This document shows positions 8,275 through 16,431 of a DNA stretch of 64,000 nucleotides, one piece after another. This stretch comes from Marininema halotolerans (lineage in GTDB: Bacteria; Bacillota; Bacilli; Thermoactinomycetales; DSM-45169). Within the stretch, counting starts at the first letter, position 1. Every line of letters begins with the position of its first letter. Made by a program: the position numbers and the translations under genes. The stretch is taken from NCBI RefSeq assembly GCF_900116235.1, contig NZ_FPAA01000013.1, positions 1 to 64,000 of the forward strand, given 5' to 3'. A model generated the notes under the pieces. It did not search any database and was not told the origin of the DNA. It saw nothing but the letters and a program-made list of their open reading frames with translations.

Positions 8275-8438
8275 ATGAATTGGCTTGAAGAAATATATTA
8301 TCCGAATCATCGAGATAGTGAGGGGCATTTGATTATAGCTTGCTAGACGATCCATATGATTTCACCCGGCTACATGATGAGTTTTGGAATGAGATCTTTT
8401 ATGATTTGGAAACCGATACAAAAGTATTGGTTCTGTAA
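8275..8438 (+). pseudogene. Small frameshifted gene fragment
   Basis: ATG 8275 with a GGAGAA site opens 23 codons ending at TAG 8344. A second frame (-1 relative) reads on from about 8334 through Y-S-L-L-D-D-P-Y-D-F and W-N-E-I-F-Y-D-L to TAA 8436. The composition is consistent across the break, so a single-base indel near 8325-8335 probably split a protein of about 53 residues. Family not recognised; by position it may once have partnered the DUF3969 gene. Confidence 0.45.
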
Positions 8439-8511
8439 AGGATGAGAGACTGAATGGATGGGGTAGAGAATCGTGGTTGGGACTTCATTTAACGATAACA
8501 AGTTGTAAAGC

Positions 8512-8541
8512 CTTCCTCTTCTAAGAGGAAGGCTCTTTCCA
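8512..8541. terminator. Terminator hairpin between convergent genes
   Basis: GCCTTCCTCTT and AAGAGGAAGGC form an 11-bp stem with a CT-rich tail on the plus strand and TTTAC on the minus strand. It lies between the frameshifted fragment and the convergent MFS gene. Confidence 0.65.
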
Positions 8542-8603
8542 TGCATTCCAGAAAGATCATGCGGCTCATTCCATAAAGGCGATATGAAAAGAACGCTATT
8601 CTT

Positions 8604-9821
8604 CTATCCGGCTGAAGCTTCTTGTGAGGGTGCTTCTTCGGTTTTGCGAGCGTTCATTCGTGAGTATACCCAGTATAAGAGGAGACCAAGAAGGATCAAC
8701 AGGGTGGTGGATAAGAACATGCCCCGATACCCGATGGCATTGGCGATAAAGCCAAGTACAAAGGCTCCCGATGCAATTCCCAAATCGGCTGATATAAAGT
8801 AGGTAGCTGTAGCGGCACCACGGCGCTCGGAGGGAACCGACTGGATGACCTTTGCGTGTAAGCTGGGTTGTATGGCTCCAAACCCGAGCCCGATCAATAA
8901 ACCCGCCAATAAAAAGGCGATCATGGAGTGGGCTTGACTGAGCAGGATGATGCCGAGGATGCAACCAATCATGCCTGGGTAGATCACATAACTTGCGCCA
9001 TATTTATCTGCGATTTTCCCTGTGATCGGTCGGGCGACTAGGATTGAGAGGGAGTAGACGGAAAAGAAGTAGCCAGCGATGGTTGCCATGCCAAGATCTT
9101 GAGCGTATAAGGAGATGAAGGAGACGATCCCGCCATATAGTGCCAACAATAGCATCGAGATGATGGAGATAAAAACCGCATTGGGTTCAATAAATTGACG
9201 CCAAGAGAAGGAGCGAGTTGTATTGGTCGAAGCGTTTTTGGTAGGTTCGTTATATTGAATGAGCGAACCGAGGAGCACACTGAGTGCGGCTAAAGTAGAG
9301 CAAAGGATAAACATCATCGAAAAATTGGATAAGTGGATTGCCCATAGACCGAGGGTAGGTCCAACCACCATGGCCATGCTGGCAAATCCACTATAATAAC
9401 CAAGTCCTTCCGCTCGACGTTCGTTTGGGATGAGGTCTGCGACCATGGTTCCTGATGCAGTGGTTGCCATGCCAAAACTAAACCCATGCAGGAAACGTAG
9501 AATGAAAAAAAGTAGCAGCCCCTTCATACCCAGGTATCCGATCATAATGATCAGGAACAATAAACGACTCCATAAAAAGATTTTTTTTCGACCGATGGTA
9601 TCGAGCCAACGCCCTGCGAGGGGACGCGAAAAAATTTGTGCGGTGGTAAAGAAGCCGATAATGAGACCCACTTGGTCTACGCTTCCTTTCAAGACTTTGA
9701 CGACAAATATCGGCAAAGTGGGCAATAGCATATAAAAACTAGTAAACATAAAAAAGTTACTTAAGGCTAAGAGGATAAATTCCTTGGTCCACATGGGCTG
9801 GGTGTTTTCTCTACTTTTCAA
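8604..9821 (-). CDS. MFS exporter (drug-efflux type)
   Basis: About 405 aa with twelve hydrophobic segments. The loop 2-3 motif A is seen as G-R-W-L-D-T-I-G-R-K, and the later loop repeats it as G-K-I-A-D-K-Y-G. This pattern fits 12-TM proton antiporters of the multidrug or sugar-efflux class; the substrate cannot be read from sequence. The frame opens further upstream, but AAAGGGGAGA immediately precedes TTG 9821 at good spacing, and the conserved first helix starts soon after. It is divergent from the mini-gene at 9913, whose promoter lies in the shared intergenic region. Confidence 0.85.
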   Translation of the reverse strand: MKSRENTQPMWTKEFILLALSNFFMFTSFYMLLPTLPIFVVKVLKGSVDQVGLIIGFFTTAQIFSRPLAGRWLDTIGRKKIFLWSRLLFLIIMIGYLGMKGLLLFFILRFLHGFSFGMATTASGTMVADLIPNERRAEGLGYYSGFASMAMVVGPTLGLWAIHLSNFSMMFILCSTLAALSVLLGSLIQYNEPTKNASTNTTRSFSWRQFIEPNAVFISIISMLLLALYGGIVSFISLYAQDLGMATIAGYFFSVYSLSILVARPITGKIADKYGASYVIYPGMIGCILGIILLSQAHSMIAFLLAGLLIGLGFGAIQPSLHAKVIQSVPSERRGAATATYFISADLGIASGAFVLGFIANAIGYRGMFLSTTLLILLGLLLYWVYSRMNARKTEEAPSQEASAG

Positions 9822-9850
9822 AAAATTCTCCCCTTTTTGAAATTTAGTAC

Positions 9851-9878
9851 TTGAAAAATATTTCCTGTCTAGTATAAT
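9851..9878 (+). promoter_or_regulatory. SigA promoter of the 18-codon mini-gene
   Basis: TTGAAA (9851-9856), a 16-bp spacer and a perfect TATAAT (9873-9878). Transcription should start near 9885, 13 nt before the TAGGAGGTGG ribosome site. Confidence 0.65.
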
Positions 9879-9912
9879 ATATCTTAAGTCGAATTGGTAG
9901 GAGGTGGCAACA

Positions 9913-9969
9913 ATGATCAAGTTCTCCAGCGAAAACATGGTGATTTTGACCGCTGCTTTCCCTGCTTAA
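9913..9969 (+). CDS. 18-residue peptide, stand-alone mini-gene
   Basis: ATG 9913 to TAA 9967 encodes MIKFSSENMVILTAAFPA. It is supported by a consensus promoter, a near-perfect ribosome site (TAGGAGGTGG, 9898-9907) 5 nt before the ATG, and an immediate terminator (9985-10012), so it is a complete transcription unit of about 130 nt. I do not recognise the peptide. It could be a signalling peptide for the TPR protein downstream, a small regulatory or toxic peptide, or a leader; the terminator before the TPR gene would also allow attenuation. A fortuitous ORF inside a small RNA is an alternative. Confidence 0.5.
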   Translation: MIKFSSENMVILTAAFPA

Positions 9970-9984
9970 TCCTACTACATAATG

Positions 9985-10012
9985 AATCCCCCACTATGGG
10001 GGATTTATTATT
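9985..10012 (+). terminator. Terminator of the mini-gene
   Basis: AATCCCCC (9985-9992) pairs with GGGGGATT (9998-10005), 5-nt loop, followed by TATTATTCTT. Confidence 0.75.
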
Positions 10013-10208
10013 CTTAAGATGTACAAGCCCTCTAATTTTACATAATAAAAATATTAAACTTTTTACTCTATCAACGATTCCCTATTGATAGGGAAATCAA
10101 AGAGTTGAGTGATTATAGTGTATCCCACTGGGTTATGGCGTCCTCTCATGTGAAAAGGCAGTACCAGCAAGAAAATAAGATGAGATATCAGGAAGGGGTT
10201 GTAAGCAA

Positions 10209-11459
10209 ATGACTTCAGAAAACGCCTTTCTTTCAGCGATCCTTCATCTAAAAGAGGTGGATCATCGTTCGAACATTTGGACAAAAAGTGTGACACGATC
10301 CTACGCATCGCACAATTTCAATCGAATACCCTATCATTTAGGGCAACTATTGGAGCCTTCGGTGTTACATGAAGTTTCTCATGAGACAGGGATATCGGTG
10401 TCGCAATTAAAAATGGTAGACTATGAAACCCAGGGGCCCATGCGAGAAATCCAGGATCGCATTGCGCGGCAGTCAGATCTGTCCCCTGTGGAAAAGCTGA
10501 ATGTTGTCTACTGCCTGGTTTCCCTTTCGCGGTATGAACGAGCTGTTGATATTCTCTCTACGCTTCATCCAGATCAACTACGACAAGAGGACCAGATTTA
10601 CCTTTCCTTTATTCAGTTTTTAATTAAAAACCGCTTAAGTCTTCCTTATCAATCGGACTTCATCGCGATGAGAGAAGCACTTGGGCAGAAAAACCTTTCT
10701 GATGTCATGCGACTAAAGGTATGTACCCAGGCGATCGTATGGGAATTAAAGCAAAAAGCATTAGGGGAAGAACTGTACACCTGGTTTGTGAATGAGGGCT
10801 TGAAAACGTGTGATCGTTTAAAAGAAAAGGAAGCTCTCTCTGAACAACTTGCTCTTTCTTCCTTTTATAGAGCCTATGCAATGATCCCTGCAGCAAAACA
10901 GCTGGTTAAGGAAACAAGAGAAGAAATGGAGAAGGCCCTCTATTTTGCAAAGGCAGCGAAGCCAAGCAATCCATTAGAATCCTGTCGGAAATTGGATGCA
11001 ATGAAGACTTGCTTTGAATCAGAATTAAAAGAGCACTTATATCTATCAAAGGATTATGAGCAAGCCGAGCGGGCTGGCTTTGATCTGATTCAGACGGATC
11101 CGGATTGGAGTATTTCCTATCACGAGCTGGCCGAGGTGTATATGAAGGTGAATAAGTTGGAAGAGGCTCTCGCCATGTTTCAAAAATCAAAAGAGATCGG
11201 GTTGCCTCGCACCACTTTCACCCACTTTATGATGGGATATTGCCTTGGGGAGTTACATCGTGAGGATGAAGCGATTGATGCCTTTATTCATACACTAACC
11301 ATTGATCCCACCAATCTTTCTGCAGGCATCAATGGCTATAATTTGGCGAAAAAAATAGGCCACGCTCAAGAAGACACATTTAAATCCTATCTGACAAAGT
11401 GGGAAGAAGCGGGAATCTTAAAGGATGAACATAAACAAGTCCTCAGCGCTGGCGTTTAA
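10209..11459 (+). CDS. Tetratricopeptide-repeat protein, 416 aa
   Basis: All-helical protein. Clear TPR units lie in the C-terminal half (for example S-Y-H-E-L-A-E-V-Y-M-K with L-E-E-A-L-A-M-F, and G-Y-C-L-G-E with D-E-A-I-D-A-F). No HTH, membrane segment or catalytic motif is evident. A GGAAGGGG site precedes ATG 10209. An inverted repeat CTATCAA/TTGATAG (10068-10074 and 10085-10091) upstream may be an operator. TPR proteins of this size in Firmicutes often bind peptides or partner proteins; the tiny peptide gene just upstream is a possible partner, which is speculation. Confidence 0.75.
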   Translation: MTSENAFLSAILHLKEVDHRSNIWTKSVTRSYASHNFNRIPYHLGQLLEPSVLHEVSHETGISVSQLKMVDYETQGPMREIQDRIARQSDLSPVEKLNVVYCLVSLSRYERAVDILSTLHPDQLRQEDQIYLSFIQFLIKNRLSLPYQSDFIAMREALGQKNLSDVMRLKVCTQAIVWELKQKALGEELYTWFVNEGLKTCDRLKEKEALSEQLALSSFYRAYAMIPAAKQLVKETREEMEKALYFAKAAKPSNPLESCRKLDAMKTCFESELKEHLYLSKDYEQAERAGFDLIQTDPDWSISYHELAEVYMKVNKLEEALAMFQKSKEIGLPRTTFTHFMMGYCLGELHREDEAIDAFIHTLTIDPTNLSAGINGYNLAKKIGHAQEDTFKSYLTKWEEAGILKDEHKQVLSAGV

Positions 11460-11479
11460 TCAACGAGAGGACGAAATGA

Positions 11480-11517
11480 AAAAAGGTAGAAGCCTTTTAA
11501 CAGGCTTCTACCTTTTT
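11480..11517. terminator. Bidirectional terminator
   Basis: AAAAAGGTAGAAGCC (11480-11494) and GGCTTCTACCTTTTT (11503-11517) form a perfect 15-bp stem between the convergent TPR and small membrane protein genes. It overlaps the stop of the latter. Confidence 0.85.
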
Positions 11518-11744
11518 GTGGTTTGCGTATCATCTTGGCGAGGGGCAAGTCGATGTTCCATTTGGGTAATCCTTTGCTTCATCTGCTGAATTTCTTGATG
11601 GAGGGTTTCTATTCCTGGATCCATTTTAGGGGAATTCTTTCTCAACAGAGCAGCCAACAGCAAAATCACGCCTACGATTATGGCCAATACAAAAAGTACA
11701 ATGACAAGTTGGGTAATCATCGTTCCAATATTGAAGCTTAACAT
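11508..11744 (-). CDS. Small membrane protein with C-terminal coiled coil
   Basis: A 78-aa protein. One strongly hydrophobic helix (about residues 8-35) is followed by a charged heptad-like segment (L-H-Q-E-I-Q-Q-M, then R-I-T-Q-M-E-H-R). ATG 11744 is preceded by CGGAGGAT; the longer upstream frame has no such site. It resembles the single-pass membrane proteins with a cytoplasmic coiled coil that are common in Bacillales. No function can be assigned. Confidence 0.7.
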   Translation of the reverse strand: MLSFNIGTMITQLVIVLFVLAIIVGVILLLAALLRKNSPKMDPGIETLHQEIQQMKQRITQMEHRLAPRQDDTQTTKR

Positions 11745-12020
11745 AGGAATCCTCCGTAAATTTCCAACGTGGATGATCCTTATTAAAGTATCATCGTTGG
11801 TTGCAATAATCAATTAAAATTAACGTAAAATGCAGGTGCTTACCTTTATTTAGCCCCAGTTGCTCCAAAGTGCTTTGCGAAAAGGCCTCTCCCGATGTCA
11901 GTAATGAACGTAAAATCAAAAAAAGTTCATCAGGCATATTAATGGGTTATGATGATCTGTCGATTATACCATGTACATGGATGAAGTCGATGGGTCAATT
12001 GGAGGGGGAGTGGTTCGACG

Positions 12021-12998
12021 ATGAAGAGAAAAAGGAAGGGGCATTCTAGAAAATCACGTGGGTACCGAGCTTACTTTACGAATTTCGGCGATGATACCAT
12101 CTCCATCGTAAATACACGGACGGACCAAGTCACTGGTACGATCTCTGTGCGAGATCAACCGGATGGGATTACTACCAGCCCGATTAAACCAACGGCCTAT
12201 GTATCCAATACCAATGATAACTCGGTCTCGGTTCTCGATCTCATTCGGAATACGGAAATCAAAACCATCCCGGTTGGGCAAGGCCCTGTGGGCATTGCGA
12301 CTCTTCCTAGTGGGAAAAAAATATATGTTGCTAATTTTGATGACCAAACGGTATCGGTGATCGATGCCTTGACGTATCAAGTGAATCCTGTTGAGGTCGG
12401 GATGAACCCTTTTGATATCGCCTTTAGTCCAGATGGAAAAAAAGCGTATGTGTCGGTAACGGTGAGCAACTATATTGCCGTGTTAAATACCTTGACAGAT
12501 GAGATTATCACGACGATCCCCATCACAAACGGACGTTTTCCCCGGGATCTTGCTGTGACACCCAATGGGAAAAAACTTTATGTCGCCAATCGAACCAGTG
12601 TGAATGACCCGAGTACAGCTTCTGTCATTGATACGACGCAAAATACGGTCATTGGTTCGATCAATGTGGGGATTCGGCCCAATGGTGTGGCCGTTACCCC
12701 GGATGGAAAGAAAGTGTTCATTACCAACATTGGGAGCAATAATGTGACGGTGGTGAATGCCCATACCGATACGATAATTACAACGATTGACGTGGGGGAG
12801 GGTCCAACGGATGTTGCTGTCACTCCAGACGGAAAAAAAGCGTATGTGACCAATTACTATTCAGGAAATGTGTCCGTCATTTTAGTAGCGAAAAATAGTG
12901 TGATTACGGCGATCCCCACTGGTACACAAACCAGCGATGGGGACATTTCCACCTTTCCTTTTCATAAACGAATCAAGCCAAAAGCGAATAGAGCATAG
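12021..12998 (+). CDS. YVTN-type beta-propeller repeat protein
   Basis: A 325-aa protein made of about seven repeats of 40-45 residues. Each has a G-K-K-x-Y-V-x-N strand, a V-S-V-I-D strand and a V-G-x-x-P turn (Y-V-A-N-F, Y-V-A-N-R, F-I-T-N-I and Y-V-T-N-Y are all present). This is the surface-layer-type YVTN propeller fold. There is no signal peptide (the N-terminus is K-R-K-R-K-G-H-S-R-K-S-R), so a cytoplasmic or spore-associated location is possible. Such proteins are common in spore formers, with no enzyme activity shown. It is a monocistronic unit with its own terminator. Confidence 0.85.
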   Translation: MKRKRKGHSRKSRGYRAYFTNFGDDTISIVNTRTDQVTGTISVRDQPDGITTSPIKPTAYVSNTNDNSVSVLDLIRNTEIKTIPVGQGPVGIATLPSGKKIYVANFDDQTVSVIDALTYQVNPVEVGMNPFDIAFSPDGKKAYVSVTVSNYIAVLNTLTDEIITTIPITNGRFPRDLAVTPNGKKLYVANRTSVNDPSTASVIDTTQNTVIGSINVGIRPNGVAVTPDGKKVFITNIGSNNVTVVNAHTDTIITTIDVGEGPTDVAVTPDGKKAYVTNYYSGNVSVILVAKNSVITAIPTGTQTSDGDISTFPFHKRIKPKANRA

Positions 12999-13012
12999 CT
13001 TTTGGCTTGATT
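12971..13012. terminator. Bidirectional terminator overlapping the propeller gene's 3' end
   Basis: AATCAAGCCAAAAGC (12971-12985) pairs exactly with GCTTTTGGCTTGATT (12998-13012). It serves this gene and the convergent RiPP-like operon. Confidence 0.75.
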
Positions 13013-13027
13013 CTCCTGGTTACTATA

Positions 13028-13321
13028 TTATTTGCTGTTTGTTTGATCAGGTTTGGTGGGAAGGATCTTCTGGATCAATCCTATCACGATAAATGAAATA
13101 AGGAATACACCGATGATTACAAGAAAATAGGTGGGCGAAAAAGAGAAAGCGAGTTGTTTCGTATTTGAATTTGCGGAGACATGAACGGTCTTAAAGATGA
13201 AATCCTTTTGGCCATTGGTTGTAAAGGAATAGTAGAAGAGACAGGCGATGGTATAGAGAGGGAAAATAGCGATGCTGATGGTACTGGATAGGATGAGGTT
13301 ACTGCTTAAGGAACGTTTCAT
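13028..13321 (-). CDS. Small two-helix membrane protein, last gene of the RiPP-like operon
   Basis: A 97-aa protein with hydrophobic segments near residues 8-32 and 62-86 and a Lys/Thr-rich tail. It begins 3 nt after the peptidase gene ends, so it is translationally linked to it. In bacteriocin operons a small membrane protein in the last position is often the immunity protein; that is the best guess here. No family recognised. Confidence 0.65.
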   Translation of the reverse strand: MKRSLSSNLILSSTISIAIFPLYTIACLFYYSFTTNGQKDFIFKTVHVSANSNTKQLAFSFSPTYFLVIIGVFLISFIVIGLIQKILPTKPDQTNSK

Positions 13322-13324
13322 ACA

Positions 13325-14188
13325 TTACCCTCCCATTCGGTTCACAAGGATTTGTTTAACAACGGATTTACCATCCCCCATGAAGGGGAGGAGATACATA
13401 AGATGTAAGGCAAATGCGGAAGAGATGACCATGAGACTATCGGTGAGAGTGGGGTGGAGTGTGGTCATTTGAAGAAGCAGAATTCCTAATAATCCCATTG
13501 TACCAGGTATGGCAGGACCTAAGAAAGTTACCCAGATTAATTTAAATGGATAGGGACTGATGGTGGGTCGTACCAAGCGGATGGAAAGAAGATCCGCCGC
13601 GACAAAACCACTTCGGTCGGGAACCATCCGTCGATAGATATAGACATGGATGGTCTCATGAAGGGCGGAACTGACGATGAGGCCCCCATACAACAACGTG
13701 AAGTAGTAGGCGAGTTGGTAGAAAAAAGGATTGGGGATGAATCCATAGGCAAGGCTATCCATCACCATAAAAAGAGCCCAGAAAATAAATAATTTGCGTA
13801 GCGTGATCCCCATCATCTGTCGGAGTAACGTAAAGAAATGGTTACTCGATAGATTAAATCGCTCATGATACCCTTTTCGGTATTGCATGAAGAATGAAAG
13901 GAGTAGGCTTATCCCACGGTTCTTTCCATGATAGGTATAGTTGAGTACATAATGTTGATTCAGATGATTAAAAAGCTGCCCTGTATCGATGGAAAGTCGC
14001 TCTTCCCCAACGGAGAAAGTTTGGTCTAAGCGGGTGACGATTGTACCCATATCCCGTTGCCCATCAACTTCTTCAATCATTTTTTTACCCACATCATTGA
14101 CTGGAATGACAGCGTCAAGATGCTCATCGTAAAGACCATCTTCATGAATGTGTACACCGGATGGCAGAACAGGAACCACTTTAATCAT
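13325..14188 (-). CDS. PqqD-domain / HExxH membrane peptidase fusion (putative RiPP maturation protease)
   Basis: About 287 aa. The first 80 residues look like a PqqD-type RiPP recognition element (L-P-S-G-V, then I-P-V-N-D-V-G, I-E-E-V-D-G-Q-R-D). The rest has five or six hydrophobic segments with H-E-T-I-H (His177, Glu178, His181 from this start), the zinc site of M50-like intramembrane peptidases. ATG 14188 has TGGAGG upstream; it overlaps the permease stop by 8 nt. Fusion of a leader-binding domain to a membrane protease fits a role in recognising and cleaving the 70-aa peptide encoded at the operon's head. Similar membrane peptidases occur in skf and yyd operons, but there with a radical SAM enzyme, which is missing here. 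Confidence 0.7.
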   Translation of the reverse strand: MIKVVPVLPSGVHIHEDGLYDEHLDAVIPVNDVGKKMIEEVDGQRDMGTIVTRLDQTFSVGEERLSIDTGQLFNHLNQHYVLNYTYHGKNRGISLLLSFFMQYRKGYHERFNLSSNHFFTLLRQMMGITLRKLFIFWALFMVMDSLAYGFIPNPFFYQLAYYFTLLYGGLIVSSALHETIHVYIYRRMVPDRSGFVAADLLSIRLVRPTISPYPFKLIWVTFLGPAIPGTMGLLGILLLQMTTLHPTLTDSLMVISSAFALHLMYLLPFMGDGKSVVKQILVNRMGG

Positions 14189-15635
14189 GGCCAAACCTCC
14201 ACTCCCCAAGAGTTAAAATGATGAGGCAGATAAGAAGTTCTCCTCCCAATGTCAACATGATTTTAGGGAGCAGGGTAAGATCCGTGACGGTTGATTGTAG
14301 GATGTAGGTGATGGGGATGAGTAGGATAATTAGAAAAAATATCGCCAGAAAGGCTGCTTGTGTATTTTTTTTGTGCACGGGAATGGTTAGTCCTGTGACA
14401 TAAAGTATCGCCGTTGAATTTAAGAGAATGAGGAGAATATAGACAAGTGATGATAACGTATCAGGGAGAAAAAGCGTGATCCCACTATAGAGAATGACTT
14501 GGATGAACGCCAATAGTGACAGACCGCCGAATTTGGCAAGGGAAATACTTTTAGCGCCGATCAGGTAGGTTCGATATAGGGGAGCAAATTTCAAATCATT
14601 CCCGAAGGAATTTAGAGCGACAAATCCAGATAAGCCTGCAAATCCCATGAGGATCATGTTGTTTCCAGAGAAATGAAAGTGCAGCTTTGCCAAAAAGGTA
14701 AGGATGATGATCAAGAGTAGGCTCAATAAATTTTCCTCATCCCGAGCTTGGGTTTTTATCTCCTTCACTAAAACCGCACCCCACTGACTTGTTGGCATGG
14801 GGATGTTGCGGAAAAGGGTGGAGGATTTTTTAGTTCGGGAGGGTTGAGTCAAAAAGAGAGCGGCAAAGGATAAGAAGAGACCCCCCAATCCGATGCCGAA
14901 AAGGAGAAACACGTTCACATTCATTGAGGAAAGCTTTCCCGATAACCACAGGGGTAAGGGAGAGAGGAGATAAAATAGGTTATAGTCAAAGTCGGATGCA
15001 TTTGCAAGGACATCCTCTATACTGATGGTCTCCAATCCGTAAAAGAGGATCGAGACGAAGAGAAGGATCAGTGTAAGCAATTTTCCGTAGGGAAGATTGC
15101 TGAAAGCGAGGATGGCGTTTGACAGATTATAGATGAATTCCAAGAGCGATACGATAAAGAGTGACTGCAAAATGAGGCCAAGGAAAAATGAAAGGGTAAA
15201 CGTAAAACCGGCTTCTTCTAATAGAAAGGCAGGTAATAGAATGATGGAGAAGATCAACAGATTGATCCCAAGGATTTGCAACGTGAAGGGTAAAAAATAC
15301 CCTACATTCTTCTCAAAGGGGGTAACTGGAAACCAGCTCAATTTCACAGAAAGCTGATCGCGATCCGATGTGAGTACTTTAAATATAATGAAGAGAAGAC
15401 AGGTGAAGATGGAAGCATTTAAAAAGTTTCCAATGGTAAACACCAGGGTCGAATCTTTCATCATCGTGTGAAAATACATGCGTGTAAAGGTATATCCTGC
15501 AATTGATCCGAGGATGAGAAGAGAGAGAGAAATCAGCAAAGCCGATAGTTGTTTAGTACGGGTATCAAGGGTTTTTAATAGTTCCTTGCGCCAGAGAGTA
15601 AGGATTAACTTAGAAATGGTCAATGATTTTTTCAA
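14181..15635 (-). CDS. ABC transporter permease of the RiPP-like operon
   Basis: A 484-aa protein with about twelve hydrophobic segments and no ATPase motif. Its start overlaps the ATPase gene by 26 nt and its stop overlaps the peptidase start, so the four genes are tightly coupled. The size and topology (two sets of six helices with a central soluble loop near residues 270-300) suggest an exporter of the ABC-2-like class for peptide export or self-protection. The substrate is inferred from context. Confidence 0.75.
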   Translation of the reverse strand: MKKSLTISKLILTLWRKELLKTLDTRTKQLSALLISLSLLILGSIAGYTFTRMYFHTMMKDSTLVFTIGNFLNASIFTCLLFIIFKVLTSDRDQLSVKLSWFPVTPFEKNVGYFLPFTLQILGINLLIFSIILLPAFLLEEAGFTFTLSFFLGLILQSLFIVSLLEFIYNLSNAILAFSNLPYGKLLTLILLFVSILFYGLETISIEDVLANASDFDYNLFYLLSPLPLWLSGKLSSMNVNVFLLFGIGLGGLFLSFAALFLTQPSRTKKSSTLFRNIPMPTSQWGAVLVKEIKTQARDEENLLSLLLIIILTFLAKLHFHFSGNNMILMGFAGLSGFVALNSFGNDLKFAPLYRTYLIGAKSISLAKFGGLSLLAFIQVILYSGITLFLPDTLSSLVYILLILLNSTAILYVTGLTIPVHKKNTQAAFLAIFFLIILLIPITYILQSTVTDLTLLPKIMLTLGGELLICLIILTLGEWRFGHD

Positions 15636-16353
15636 ATCGTTCCCTCCGCTCCCCTAACATGGACACTTTCATAAAGACCTCTTCTAGATTTTTGCAATCA
15701 TACTGATTTTTTAATTCATTCGCATGCCCCTCCGCTACTTTCATTCCTCGAGATAGAATGGCGACCCGATTACACATCGCTTCTGCAGAGAGTAAATCAT
15801 GAGTGGCTAATAAGATACTGCCACCTTTTTCTGTGTATTTTTCCATTAATCGTTTTGTCATAATAATGGCCTCAACATCAAGGCCGCGAAAGGGTTCATC
15901 TAATACGATGATCTGGCTGTTTAACATAAAGGCGGCAATGAGTTGTGTTTTTTTCTTCATTCCATGGGAGTAGGTTTCGATGGGCTTCTTGAAAGCGTCT
16001 TGCATATCGAATAGCTCAATGAGATCCTCCGTTTTTTTACCTGACTCCCTTTCGTACATCCGATTGACGAATTGAATATATTCAATCCCCGTCAAAGCAT
16101 CAGGGAGAAGTAATTCATCAGGAACATAGGCCATTCGTTTCTTAAATTCCTTTGTGTGCTGTGGAAAGTCATCCAGGTGGATTTCCCCGTTAGTCGGAGA
16201 AGTAATGCCGAGTAAACAATTGATGATGGTTGTTTTCCCTGCTCCATTGGGTCCAGCTATGGCAACGATCTCATGGGGCTGAATCGTTAAGTCAAATTGG
16301 TTCACCACAAAGTTCTGATCAAATTTTTTAGATAGCTCTTGGATGGTTAGCAT
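15610..16353 (-). CDS. ABC transporter ATP-binding protein of the RiPP-like operon
   Basis: A 247-aa complete nucleotide-binding domain. Walker A is G-P-N-G-A-G-K-T (residues 34-41), the signature is Y-S-H-G-M-K-K-K (a variant of LSGGQ as seen in ABC-2-type exporters), Walker B is I-I-V-L-D-E-P, and the H-loop is A-T-H-D. It energises the permease encoded just downstream. It is separated from the peptide gene by a hairpin that probably limits read-through. Confidence 0.85.
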   Translation of the reverse strand: MLTIQELSKKFDQNFVVNQFDLTIQPHEIVAIAGPNGAGKTTIINCLLGITSPTNGEIHLDDFPQHTKEFKKRMAYVPDELLLPDALTGIEYIQFVNRMYERESGKKTEDLIELFDMQDAFKKPIETYSHGMKKKTQLIAAFMLNSQIIVLDEPFRGLDVEAIIMTKRLMEKYTEKGGSILLATHDLLSAEAMCNRVAILSRGMKVAEGHANELKNQYDCKNLEEVFMKVSMLGERRERFEKIIDHF

Positions 16354-16383
16354 CGATTTTCACACTCTTTCAAAATAAAAATG

Positions 16384-16417
16384 GTACCTTATCATACGAG
16401 ACCGTATGATAAGGTAC
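16384..16417 (-). terminator. Internal terminator or attenuator after the peptide gene
   Basis: GTACCTTATCATACG (16384-16398) and its perfect complement (16403-16417) form a 15-bp stem with a 4-nt loop, followed on the minus strand by CATTTTTATTTT. It sits between the peptide gene and the ABC genes, where bacteriocin operons commonly keep a leaky terminator to give excess precursor. Confidence 0.75.
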
Positions 16418-16431
16418 GAAGAGATCAAAAA

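Noticed and set aside
8596-8964. Long open frames antisense to the MFS gene's 3' part
   Set aside because: They lie opposite a clear transmembrane-protein gene, have no ribosome sites, and show Ser/Arg/Pro-rich shadow composition.
12054-12853. Open minus-strand frames opposite the YVTN repeat gene
   Set aside because: Regular repeats on the plus strand open the complementary frames; codon usage and the ribosome site support only the plus-strand gene.
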